Source: Parietaria judaica (taxonomy: Eukaryota; Streptophyta; Magnoliopsida; Rosales; Urticaceae). From it: a stretch of DNA of 64,000 bases. The notes beneath the pieces are model-generated. The model was not told the DNA's origin. It worked only from the letters and a program-made list of their open reading frames with translations, and made no database searches. Positions 21,689-33,094 of this stretch are shown here, one piece after another. The translations under genes and the position numbers were made by a program. The DNA is taken from contig OX940862.1 of assembly GCA_954871525.1 (NCBI GenBank), positions 11,490,501 to 11,554,500 on the forward strand, read 5' to 3'. How positions within the stretch are numbered: the stretch's first letter is position 1; each line of letters opens with the position of its first letter.

Positions 21689-24600
21689 ATGGCTGCGTCG
21701 GAGGAGAACAGTGCTTTGTTCCCAATTTTTATCTTAACAATAATGGCGCTGCCTTTAGTGCCTTATACGATACTGAAGTTGTGCAATGCTGCATCAAAGA
21801 AAGCAAAGCCTATCCACTGCCAGTGCTCTGAGTGCTCTCACTCGGGAAAGTACCGCAAATCAATATTCAAGCGGGTGTGGCTTCTCACTTATCTGAAATT
21901 TGATGCTCTTTTTGGTCAGTTTCAATATCAGTTTATTTATGTTCTTTGCTGACTTTTATTGTTCTGATTTGTTTTGTAGATCTCAAACTTCTCAACCTTT
22001 AATAACGTGACAGTAATTCTGCTCTGGGGTGCTATGATTGTGTTGGTTTATTATATAAAAAATATGAGCCGTGAGGTAAATATTTATCGAGTCTGTTTCA
22101 AACTACAATAAATAAATAAAAAAGTCTGTTTATCCGGATTTTAGTGTTAAATTCCAAGGTTAAAACTTACCTGTCGGTTATTCATATCGCTATCAGATAC
22201 AAGTTTTTGAGCCATTCAGTATTCTTGGATTAGAATCTGGGGCTTCAGACTCGGAGATAAAGAAGGCGTATAGGAGACTCTCTATTCAATACCATCCAGA
22301 TAAAAACCCAGATCCAGGTTGAAGATGTTTTAATTGTATGAATGTTAGATATATTATTGCAGACAGTACATGTTTGCTGATAATCTTTACTTTATACAGA
22401 GGCCAATAAGTATTTTGTGGATTTCATATCGAAGGCTTATCAGGCTCTGACCGACCCAGTATCTCGTGAAAACTTTGAGAAGTATGGCCATCCAGATGGC
22501 AGGCAGGTACTGGTCGTTTGTTTGATTTACCTCTTTTGAATAGACTGATGTTCTCTTCGACTATATATATGTAATTTAAGTTGAATCCTTTTGGAAACAG
22601 GGTTTCCAAATGGGCATAGCTCTCCCTCAATTCCTTCTCAATATAGACGGGGCATCGGGTGGAATTCTTCTACTCTGGATTGTTGGTGTTTGCATTCTCT
22701 TGCCTTTGGTGATTGCAGTTGTATATCTTTCACGATCAGCAAAATATACGGGCAATTATGTCATGCACCACACATTATCCACGTACTATTACTTGATGAA
22801 ATCTGCATTGGCTCCGAGGTACCTGCTTTCTCTGAGATCTCGTCTATTCTGTCGTTTGTAATCCATCAATAGTTTACTTACCTTATGTGAATTTCATCAT
22901 TCAGCAAAGTAATGGACGTGTTCATAAAGGCTGCCGAGTATACAGAAATACCTGTTCGTAGAACTGATAATGAACCTCTTCAAAAGCTCTTCATGCTCGT
23001 AAGAAGTGAGCTGAATTTGGACCTCAAGAACATCAAGCAAGAGCAGGCAAAGTTTTGGAAGCAGCATCCAGCGCTTGTTAAGGTAGTTCATTCACTGATT
23101 TCGGGTTAATATAATTGAATTCAGTATGTTCGTGATGTTAACTATTTTGTGCTTTTGCTATCTAGACAGAATTGCTGATTCAAGCTCAACTAACTCGTGA
23201 GACAGCCGCACTATCTCCATCTTTGCATGCGGATTTCAGACGTGTACTCGAACTCGCTCCTCGTCTCCTTGAAGAATTGATGAAGGTGATCTCTAAACTT
23301 CTTGTCTTGATTTTGTAGTCTATGTCTCTAAATTAAGTTGGCACAATATGACGACAAGTAAACTTGTTTTGTCTGTGCGCTGAGGTGATTCATTTGGCTT
23401 TTTGTTTGTCTGTCTTCTTCGGCTGATCTCGTGCTCGTGAAATATGTACCTCATTCAATCGTAATTTTACTGATATACCCCTGCAGATGGCACTCATACC
23501 ACGCACAGCTCAGGGGCATGGATGGCTAAGGCCTGCAGTTGGGGTCATCGAGCTTTCTCAGTGCATCATTCAGGTAATTTATATAAAAACTCGAATCACT
23601 TGCTCTAAAAATAAATACTATGATTTCCCTTTTTAATGTGCTCATCTTTGGCTTAATATGTTTTGCAGGCTGTTCCTCTGAGTGCAAGGAAGGCTCCTGG
23701 AGGATCCAGCGAAGGCATTGCCTCTTTCTTGCAGCTCCCTCACTTCACTGAGAATGTTGCCAAGAAAATATCTCGCAAGGTAATCCTTACACGTGTTTCC
23801 AATACGTTACAAATAACTACCAATTAAAAAGATACAGATTCTTGAATTTTGTCTCTTATTTTTTTATTGATCATTTCTTCACCGCATTGTCACCATCAGA
23901 AAGTGAGAACAATCCAAGAGCTTCAAGACATGAGCCCGCAAGAGCGCGCAGAGCTTCTGACCCAAACTGCCGGATTCTCCTCCAGCAACGTGCAAGATGT
24001 CGAGATGGTTCTAGAGATGATGCCGTCGTTGACGATGGAAGTTCGGTGCGAGACGGAAGGGGAAGAGGGCATACAAGAGGGTGATATTGTCACCGTCCAT
24101 GCTTGGGTGTCCCTCAAACGCGGCAACGGCCTCACTGCTGCCCTCCCGCACGCCCCCCACTACCCATTCCACAAGGAAGAGAACCTCTGGTTCCTCCTCG
24201 CTGACGCCACCCCCAACGCCGTCTGGTTCTCCCAAAAGGTTAGTTTCACCGACGAAGCCGCCGCCGCCTCCGCCGCCTCCAAAGCCATCGAAGACGCCAT
24301 GGAGGGCGCCGGCGCCTCCCCGAGCGAGACCACTGCTGCTGTGAGGAAGGCCGTGGCGAAGGTCAAGGGTGGGGCCCGCCTGGTGATGGGTAAGTTCCAG
24401 GCGCCGCCCGAAGGAAACTACAATCTGACGTGTCACTTGCTATGCGACTCTTGGATCGGCTGTGACCGGAAGACGCCGTTGAAGGTGAAGGTGCTGAGGC
24501 GCACTCGGGCCGGGACTCGTGGGTTCGTGGCGGAGGACGGACCAGTGGCGGAAGATGGGATTGAGGAGGAAGAAGAGAACGAAGAAGAGGAGTACGATGA

Positions 24601-24715
24601 GGACTACGAGAGCGAGTACAGTGACGACGATGAAGAAGCTGAGGAGAAGAGGGGCAACGGGGTTGCCCACGAGCAGGCATCGGGTTCGAAAAGCTCGAGC
24701 TCGGACGAGGAGTAA
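21689..24715 (+). CDS. ERDJ2: ERDJ2 / SEC63-type ER J-domain protein
   Basis: Ten exons: 21689-21874, 21980-22075, 22197-22317, 22400-22506, 22601-22818, 22905-23082, 23166-23285, 23487-23573, 23669-23779 and 23900-24715. They join to 2,040 bases (679 residues; Arabidopsis ERDJ2A is about 687). SEC63 proteins recruit BiP to the Sec61 translocon for protein import into the ER. Visible features are a first membrane span (about residues 9-30), a second (about 70-87) and a J domain (about 99-168) with the catalytic HPD at residues 127-129. A third span follows (about 188-212, [20 protein letters not shown]), then the SEC63 Brl region, and a very acidic C-terminal tail (about 605-679, Glu/Asp/Ser-rich) expected for SEC62-type contacts. 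AAACGAY clusters flank the gene on both sides. Confidence 0.95.
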
Positions 24716-24851
24716 AGTATTGGGTGAATCCCGTAGAACAACTTTTTGTGGTCTCTCTTATTTGATTTATAGACTTTGAAATTGGTTAGACTTGTAATAT
24801 CAACTCTTATAGCATCACTGTTTTTTATTTTTAGGATTATACTTGCCATAT

Positions 24852-25051
24852 AAACGACAGAAACTTCAGAACGCGAAAACGATATGAAAATGTGAAATCA
24901 ACAAAAACGACTCGAAAATCAGAAAACGATAGGCACTACCAAACGATAGGAATACCTAAGACAACAAACGATTGGAAAATAGCAAACGACAAAACAATTG
25001 ATTCACATTTTCAAACGATTATAAAATAGAAAACGACAAAACAGAAACGAC
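24852..25051. repeat. Downstream AAACGAY motif cluster
   Basis: AAACGA followed by C or T occurs ten times in 200 bases, starting at 24852, 24877, 24905, 24924, 24941, 24966, 24984, 25013, 25031 and 25045. Spacing is irregular (14-29 bases), so this is not a simple tandem repeat. It begins about 135 bases after the ERDJ2 stop, probably in or just past the 3' UTR. It shares a 19-base block with the promoter-side cluster. Confidence 0.8.
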
Positions 25052-26427
25052 ATTAAATTAATCTAAATGTTTTACTGTGGAATTGTTTGCTTAAAACATT
25101 GATACCAATGAACTATCTTCTTCAGTCTTGATAATTTTTTAAATGCGTTTTACTTAAACAATTTCTTGATATAAACACACTACTAAGCAAAGGTTTTTTC
25201 TGTAATTAACTTTTAACATATATGAAAATATCAGTGCCGACAAATATATAATAGAAGCAGCCAAAAATCAACAATGTATTTTCCTGTTTTATTATTATTA
25301 TAAATAATTTGGTGGGTCATTTCATCTTTCCCTAACTTGCCCTTGTCCCCTTCAAAATCGGCACTCACTTTTAAGAGTCGTGGGATACCACTCTTTATGA
25401 AATCAACACAATTCATTTTCTAAATACCAAATCAAATCAATATTACCTATTTTTCACAAATTCCCAAAACACCCTTGTGAAAAATTTCAAATTTCTCAGC
25501 CATGCTGGTGTATTGATTGAGGTGCCCACGTGGCACGTGGCTACATGCAAGGATGTTTTTTTTTCCTTACTTTCTGTTCTTTCTTTTTTTAATATATATA
25601 AATATTGAAATCGCAGAGTCGTTAAACTTTGAATAACTGGATGTAATTTTAATCCTTTTTTTTTCTTCTTTTCAAATTGAAAAACTCACATGGAAGCACA
25701 TCGCCATCGTGGTGGAAAAATAGTGATATTCATAATGTATATTCACGTCACCGTTACTGTATAAATTTATGGTACGTGACAAAAATACATACATAGTAAT
25801 TGGCTGTAATGCAATTGCTTACGTGGCACTCTCACATGTGAGTGTGACATTTTATCATTATTTATTTTCGATTGAATCTTTTTGGGATCCAGCACACATG
25901 TGCATCAGAGCATGTTGTGAGATTAACCCTAACTAAATCATTGCTTATTATTTTAATCTTTATTCAAATCTGTGTAATAACGCGTACATACAATTATATT
26001 TATTATTAAACTTATATTTAATATGATGAAAACGACAATTCCACGTTATGAGAAAAGCGCTTAGCTTAGCTTAGTGTTATTTGAGCTAAACGAATTAACA
26101 CTTTATAATGTCACTGAAGTACTCAACACACCTCCTTTGTATATCACTCACAAACAATACTATGCAATTAAATATTAGAAAAATAAACTAGAAATATTGA
26201 GGAATTCTTAAACCAAAAATAAATCAATGGAATTAGCATGATCAAGGCATTCAAAATCAAATCATCAACAAAGATAGTATCCTAATATAATATTTTCGTA
26301 ACTAATTCAAGTTGTTGTAGCTTCTAATATTGTATAATAGTACAGACTCTAGTAATTCGACTTTAGTTATTAAAATTTCAGAAAACACGTAAACAAATTT
26401 CTTTAAAAATTAAAGTCTACAGAACAC
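25052..26427. other. Gene-free region with G-box-like motifs
   Basis: AT-rich. A double CACGTGGC-type motif (CCCACGTGGCACGTGGC) lies near 25526-25543. TTACGTGGCAC lies near 25820, followed by the palindrome CTCACATGTGAG near 25831-25842. CACATGTG recurs near 25895. GCTTA repeats three times near 26060-26075. No gene is supported. Confidence 0.5.
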
Positions 26428-26435
26428 AGTACATG

Positions 26436-26803
26436 CAGGGGAGCGGAGCCAGGATTATACCAAAAGGGGGCAAAAAAAATTAAGTCGAAATTTTTAGCAT
26501 ATAATATAATAAATAAAATATTTTTATAATTAATTTTTAATAATTGATAAAATATTTAGTGATACAATTATACAATTACAAATATTATAGTTTAGTATAT
26601 AATAAAAGAATCTTTATATTAAGAAATGATTAATAATATGGATCATAAATATTAAAAAATGATGTTGATGGAAACTGAACCTTAGTCTTCAAGGAGGGAT
26701 CATAAATATTAAGAAAGCTGTATATATTTATTCATTAAAAATCACGAATTTGAATCAAGTGGGGGTGGCCGTCCCTGCTCGGCCCTCAATAAATACGCCC
26801 CTG
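26436..26803. mobile_element. Non-autonomous hAT-type element (368 bp)
   Basis: The element begins CAGGGGAGCGGAGCC and ends GCCCCTG. It is flanked by a perfect 8-bp duplication, AGTACATG at 26428-26435 and 26804-26811. An 8-bp duplication and CAGGG/CCCTG termini are diagnostic of the hAT superfamily. It has no transposase and an AT-rich interior. Confidence 0.85.
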
Positions 26804-26957
26804 AGTACATGTATAGTTTATATATATATATATATGTATGTATAACAGTATAAAAGTAAATTAGCCTATAAATAATCTTAGTAAAAAGAAATAAGTAAAT
26901 AAATGATTATGTTTGACCTTGGAAAATGAGGCGAGTAAGAAACAAGTTTTGTTTTAA

Positions 26958-28111
26958 GGGTTAATTGCGGCAAAAATACCCAACCTTTGTAAATATTCTC
27001 CGATAGGTACCCAACCTCAATAAACGTAGGCAAAAGTACCCAACGTCACACTTTTGTCGCCGACCAACTAACGCCGTTAGACACTGCCTACGTGGCCGTT
27101 AGGGTGTCTCGTGTGGAATGCCACGTGGCCAAAGGTTGGGTATTTTCGCCGCCACATGATCAAAGGTTGGGTACTTTCGCCGCCACGTGGCATTTAAAAA
27201 ATAATTTTTTTAATTTTTTCTTTCTCATTAGCCAGTATGTTTTTATTCTTTTACGTATATCAAACATGATCAAATAATTTCATAAAATATGTACTTATAA
27301 AAAATTATGTTATTTTTTAAATAATCAAATAATTCCTTAAATTTATTAGTTTTAATTTATTTAAAAAAAAATATTTCCCGTGACTCATATTTTTATTTTT
27401 TTACATATGTTAAATCTAAAAAAAATAATTTTATAAAATATTTTTATAAAAAATATTTTTTCTTATAGGGATAATTTATAATTTTTTAATAGATTATATT
27501 AAAATTTTGAAACTAAAACATTATTGTATATAATAACACGAGCATTTTAATATTAATATTAAGGCATGATATGATTTTTGCAGACATATAACATATTTGA
27601 AACTAAGGCATGATTAAAACAAATAGTTGTATCAAATACAGTTCAAGCTTAATTTAAACTGAAAGTTTGGTGATTGGTAAAAATTATGTTTAACCTTATT
27701 ATTTTTTGTTTTAAAGTGAAAAAAGAAAAGTAACATTTTTTTGGTTTTTCTTTAACATTTTTTTTATAAGTACATTGTTTATAAAATTATTTGATCATGT
27801 TTGATGTACATAAAAAAAATAAAAACATATTGGCTAACGGGAAAGAAAAAATTATAAAAAAAATTTGTTTTTTTAATGCCACGTGGCGGCGAAAGTACCC
27901 AACCTTTGATCATGTGGCGGCGAAAATACCCAACCTTTGGCCACGTGGCATTCCACACGAGACACCCTAACGGCCACGTAGGCAGTGTCTAACGGCGTTA
28001 GTTGGTCGGCGACAAAAGTGTGACGTTGGGTACTTTTGCCTACGTTTATTGAGGTTGGGTACCTATCGGAGAATATTTACAAAGGTTGGGTATTTTTGCC
28101 GCAATTAACCC
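26958..28111. mobile_element. Foldback Mutator-like element with 237-bp near-perfect inverted arms
   Basis: The 1,154-bp element begins GGGTTAATTGCGGC and ends with its complement. It is flanked by a perfect 9-bp duplication, TTGTTTTAA at 26949-26957 and 28112-28120, the Mutator signature. Read by eye, 26958-27194 and 27875-28111 are complementary without a mismatch, and weaker pairing continues inward (for example ATGATCAAATAATTT near 27266 against its complement near 27787). The arms hold repeated ACCCAACCTTTG and CACGTGGC motifs. The middle is AT-rich and carries no transposase. The identity of the arms suggests a recent insertion or arm conversion. Confidence 0.93.
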
Positions 28112-28120
28112 TTGTTTTAA

Positions 28121-29827
28121 TTATGGGTATTCACAGTTAACGGATAATTAGTTAATGTATCTGTAATGTTAGTCAACGGTGGTGAAGCAATGATAAACAC
28201 TCAGACGAGGTCCCACTTGACCTGCTGTAGCCGGTATGCAGGTGAATGTGTCGGCGAGGTGGAGTGTCGGCACCGACACGCCAGATTTATTCCCGGTAAT
28301 TTTAAACCTGCGTGACTGTTCCGTCGAGTTCGTTGATTGGAGAAGAGTGCGCTATTGTTTGTAGTGTGGGCTTTTATTTGGTGTTTGCAAGAGCAGGGTA
28401 ATACGGTGTTAATGCACTGACTTGTCCCTGGGACCCACTTCCGTATTCTGAATGGTACCAGACTTGACAGTACAGCCAATGATGAGGGACTGAAGTCTGA
28501 AGAGATCAAATATCATTCTTTATTTAAAATATGTAACACTCCGCTATATAAAGATACACTCAACAATAATCATAATAAGCATTGATATATAAGACTATAT
28601 AGCTTTTAAATCATAAGATAATTTTACCTGGCCGGTTGCAATACACGCAATTTTTTTTAGTAATTTGGCCCGTTAACGAGATACTTGCTTCACGAGAATT
28701 TTCATTGTAACTTACAACGCAAAGCATTACGAGAATGAGAATACATAGAGCATGTTCTGTAAAGTACTCGAACGGGGCTCGTACTCTAATGTGAATAGAA
28801 GAGAAGAAAATAAAACACATATTATGGGCGGTCGACCTCAAACAACAAGGACAACAAGGCACCGTTGTACTAGCCAGTTTGTAACTCTATTACACATGTG
28901 TTTAGGGTAACTGAAATTTCTATATCTCCCGGTTTCGAGTGTCCTTTAAAGGTGAAAACTATGCGGAGAGGATGCCAAAATCAAAGAGACTGTTATGATT
29001 GAAGTTCTTAAGATACAACTTATTGAAACTCAAGTGCTTCAAGAACACTTGATCCGGCTAATACGGAAACACCGACATCCGATATACCCAAGAACACCCA
29101 AGAACATTAAGAGCATGAACAAAATAAACCATAATATCTAGTAAGAAAATACTTTTCGAGAGCTTGATCGAGTAACCAAAAAGCTTACAATTGACCATAC
29201 ACAGTCATCTTTCTCTCTCTTATTCACTATACTCTATTTTATGTCACGCATGATCTCTCACTTTCTAAGTTACAGTTTGAGTCTTCCTCATCTTTCTAGA
29301 TGACCTCGTGATTACCCTCCAATTAGTCTCCAATAGGCTTATTATAGATGAACATACCCAGGTCGTAAACAGTCTTAAAGCATTTTCAACATATGTACGA
29401 TATTACAACACTAATAGCATAACACACTCTGTAACTTTCTCTCGGTTCTCCAAGCTCACCTTCTAACTTATATGTCCAAGCTCAAGTTTCTCTTCTGCTT
29501 GCTTTCAGCTTGTCTGGGCTCATACTAGAGTTGTTGCTATACCAATAGTTCTAACAATAGCGTTATGAGGGGGTTACCCACTAAAAAACTAATTTAAAAC
29601 GCGAATCTTGATTAATTTATAAAAAATAAAAAATAAAACTATTTTATAGTAGAAAATTAATCTTCTATGCTAAGTCTATAATTGGGGCTCTATTTTTTTA
29701 ACTCGTAAACCTAGCACTCGGAACCGGTTTTTATCCCGATGCGGGTTTCTAAACCGATTTTGCTTTAATACGGTTGTACTTTTTAAAAAGGTTCCTGTCT
29801 AGATGTTGTTCGAAACCCACATTTTCT
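28121..29827. other. Gene-free region with a GC-richer block at its left
   Basis: The block at about 28195-28460 is GC-richer than its surroundings and contains GTGTCGG-CA-CCGACAC, a 7-bp-arm palindrome at 28264-28279. The minus-strand frame 28201-28509 (102 codons) has no recognisable domain. The rest is AT-rich without supported genes. It may be promoter or transposon relics. Confidence 0.4.
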
Positions 29828-31062
29828 GGTACCGTTTGGTAGACAACTCAAACTGTTTTTGTTTTCTTTATTCATAAATTTATAGTTGCAGTGTAAAAAA
29901 CTTTTGCAGTTGTTTTTAAATAGTTGTTTGGTACACATTTCTGTTTTTTATTTTTAAAAAATAAAACAACAGAATAAGTGTTTGGAATACGGTTCAATTT
30001 TTTCTTAAAAAATTAAATATTTAATACATAAATAAAATTTAAAAAATATTATTACATTAATAATACAATAACATAAAGATTATATTACGGTGTAAATTAA
30101 ATACAATCATGTTTAACATATCAAAGCTATACTATATAGTCTAAATAATCAGGTTTAACATGCATCAAAAGTAAAATATCTCATGTCATTTTATTATATT
30201 ATTTTTCACCAATATTATATTAAACATAGTCTTCGCGTAAATTGTATATTCAACACATCAAGTCGTCCATATTCATTGTTCCAGTGTCATCACACAATTA
30301 ATTTTAGTCCCAACATCACATAGGTCAAGTCAGATTCGGCACCGGCACCGGTGTCGCAGTTAACGTTGGTGTCTCAATCGACATCGAGACTTTGAAGGTT
30401 CAATGTTATAGTTCAAAGGTGAAAATTTGGTATCAGTTTTCCGGTTTTGTCTCTGTTCCGGTACCGGTCCTGGATCGATTTAAAAAAAATCAAGAAATTT
30501 AATTTAAACCCAAGAACTCGTACTTCTCGGTTCCCATTTTTAGAACTGAGAACCATAAACGATGCCCTGAACAAATATTTCCCGGTTTTTGGTACCGGTT
30601 CTGATTTTAAACTACATGTCATATTTTTAGTTTTTAGTATGTCATTTTAGTGTATTTTAAATGTTTATTGTCGTTTTTATAGTATTTGTAATTTTTAATT
30701 TTGATTTTAAAAAATACATGTGGTTTTTAAGTCAAGCACTCTTAAAATCGAAATCGGTACAAAAAAAAAAACCGATTTTTCGGAACATGGACGAAATAAA
30801 GTTATTTCCCGGTTCCGATTTTACTCCTAATGAAGTCGATAGAAATAAGGAGTGATGAAAGAAAAAACTGAGTGAAAAAAATAGAAAACAACAAAAATCT
30901 GTATTTGAAAATCCTTAAGAAAAACATAATAAAACTTGAAATGTTTTGGAGATCAATTTGATGAGTTACACACCAAACATTCATTTATTTTTTTTAGTGC
31001 AACTATAGAAGTTAGAAAATTAAAAAACTGTTTTCAAATTATGTACCAAACACAGCCTCTAT
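29828..31062. mobile_element. Degenerate element with imperfect long inverted ends
   Basis: The left end (GGTACCGTTTGGTAGA...TATAGTTGCA...GTTTGGT) resembles the complement of the right end (GGCTGTGTTTGGTACA...TATAGTTGCA...GTTTGGT) over about 110 bases, with gaps. The interior has several ACCGG/CCGGT-rich blocks (about 30335-30480 and 30580-30605), as seen in degenerate DNA transposons. No target duplication could be read. Confidence 0.4.
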
Positions 31063-31232
31063 CTTCTTCTTTTTATAGTTGTAATTATTTTATTGCGCCA
31101 TCAACCCTAAAATATAATTTTGGACAATGAAACGCGAAGATATATCAAGAAATTTGAACAGAGACTGCGAGCAATCCGGCATCTAGCTGAAAAACAAAAT
31201 GAATTAGAAAAGTGTGTTCCAAATTCCAATTC

Positions 31233-31236
<4 letters not shown>

Positions 31237-31281
<45 letters not shown>
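31237..31281. repeat. (TA)n microsatellite
   Basis: An uninterrupted TA run of about 45 bases. Confidence 0.95.
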
Positions 31282-31285
<4 letters not shown>

Positions 31286-32411
31286 TTGGTGTACTACTAA
31301 CTTCCATAATACACGGCTTATGAACAATTCACAGCTTTAGACTAATATATTACGGACTTTCCATTATGTTCTTGTGTTGTGCGCATCAATCAGTGCCATA
31401 AAAAATAAAAACGCGTTTATGTTATGACATAAGAAAAGATATATATCACACGGTAATATTCACAAGTTGAGGAAATAGACAGCTGTGCATATTGTCGTAT
31501 AATTATTTGAATATATATATACGTATAGTAAGACACAAGTGATATCCAGTATTGTCTTCTTAAGACACGACGAGTAACTCAAATCATCTCGTAATACCAT
31601 TACATTTACATTGTATTTATTCTCTTCTTGGCCCCACAGCAATCTCTTGCTCAATAATAACAACAAATAATTTATTCCACATATCAAACAACTTTACAAT
31701 TTTTATTCATAAATAAGTAAAAATGTATTTTGCAAAAGCAGAAAATATCCTGTAAATTTATGAAATGTGTGTACAAATTATTGTACAAAATAAATTATAT
31801 AAAATTTCAATTAGAAATATGAATTACTAACATGTATTTTGAATTAGAACTTCCATGTTGACCGTAAATATCAATCCGTTAGAGGAAGTAAAACTAAGCA
31901 ATGATTAAAGAGGCACGTGGCGAGAAGGCATAAGTCAAAGAAAGCGTAAGCAGAGGCACAAATCCAAGACAGAGTCACGTGAGTGAGGGCCTACCAGCTC
32001 GTGTGTGGGCTCCACCTTCGTTGATCGGACGGTAGAGCCCATCGTGCTTGTGGGGTCTACCATAACATGCTAGGCTCGCCCACGCACGTCGCATATGTTA
32101 GGGCGCTGCCACGTCACCATTTTAATATTATTAATATTCGATTTTACTCTTCTGCCCATGGCAAAGTAGCAGAGTGTGGGTTCAGACTAAGGTTGATTCG
32201 GTAATTGTAAATATTCTGAAGGTTACGCAGTCTTTTCGTCTATCCGCTGCTAGAGTAATTGATTTATAGGGAATGGGAAAATTAACAATACTCAATAAAA
32301 TGAAATGTCAAAATTGATGAAGATAAAATATATATATATATATAGATAGAAGCCTTTAATGATATTTCATAATGTTATTAAATATAATAAAATACAATTT
32401 AAATCAATTGT
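31282..32411. other. Gene-free region with a promoter-like GC block
   Basis: From about 31905 to 32130 the sequence is clearly GC-richer than its flanks. It contains GCACGTGGCG, TCACGTGAGT and GCCACGTCACC, which are ABRE/G-box-type ACGT motifs. No open reading frame or splice structure follows. It could be an orphan promoter, a non-coding RNA promoter or a transposon fragment. Confidence 0.4.
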
Positions 32412-32419
32412 ATTAAAAG

Positions 32420-33086
32420 CAAGGTTCAAAATATCATTTTTGTCGATAAATCGGTTGTCGTTTCTGAAAGTTATCGTTGAAAAATTACTAAAACTATAGA
32501 TTATCGTTATCGACACTTATCAAGGATTATCGATAGATTTCGACACTCATCGATGATTATCGATGAAAAATCACTAATATAATTTTAAAAATATATTTAT
32601 CAAGTGTACATATGTAAATAAAATATAGTCTCACTCTCACATATATAAATACTCAAATCAAATCATGCCGTACACAAATGTAAATAAAATCATGACATGC
32701 TCAAACATGAAAAAAAAAATACAAGATTAAAAGATACTACATAATTTGATAATACACATAATTAATTATTAGGCTTTCTGGAGAAGTCTCACATGGAACA
32801 AATAGAAATGAATGAAAAATACACATTTGTTTGGATCTGAAAATTCTCACATTTAACAAATACAAAGAAAACAATAACATTGCTAGTGTATAAATAGCAA
32901 TCTCTATTTCTAAACCAAGCATCAAATACAAAGAAAAAAAATAGTTGAAAAGAACAAAAAGAAAAGTACCAATTTTTTTGTTATTTTTACAATGTTTTTA
33001 CAGATAATCTATTGTCATTAAAATATTTACTGATGACTACCGGCAAGATAGATAATCGACGACTATCGAGAAAAATTCAAACCTTG
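32420..33086. mobile_element. Non-autonomous hAT-type element (667 bp)
   Basis: The element begins CAAGGTTCAAA and ends TTCAAACCTTG. It is flanked by a perfect 8-bp duplication, ATTAAAAG at 32412-32419 and 33087-33094. TIR length and duplication length fit hAT. Near each end lies a block dense in ATCGA/TCGAT (about 32440-32565 and 33030-33072), giving longer imperfect subterminal inverted repeats. Such subterminal motif arrays are typical transposase-binding regions of hAT elements. There is no transposase. Confidence 0.82.
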
Positions 33087-33094
33087 ATTAAAAG

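Noticed and set aside
27092..27277. 61-codon frame in the left arm of the foldback element
   Set aside because: It lies inside the inverted repeat and has no counterpart of a transposase.
28201..28509. 102-codon minus-strand frame beside the foldback element
   Set aside because: Composition does not look coding and no motif is visible; kept only as a GC-richer block.
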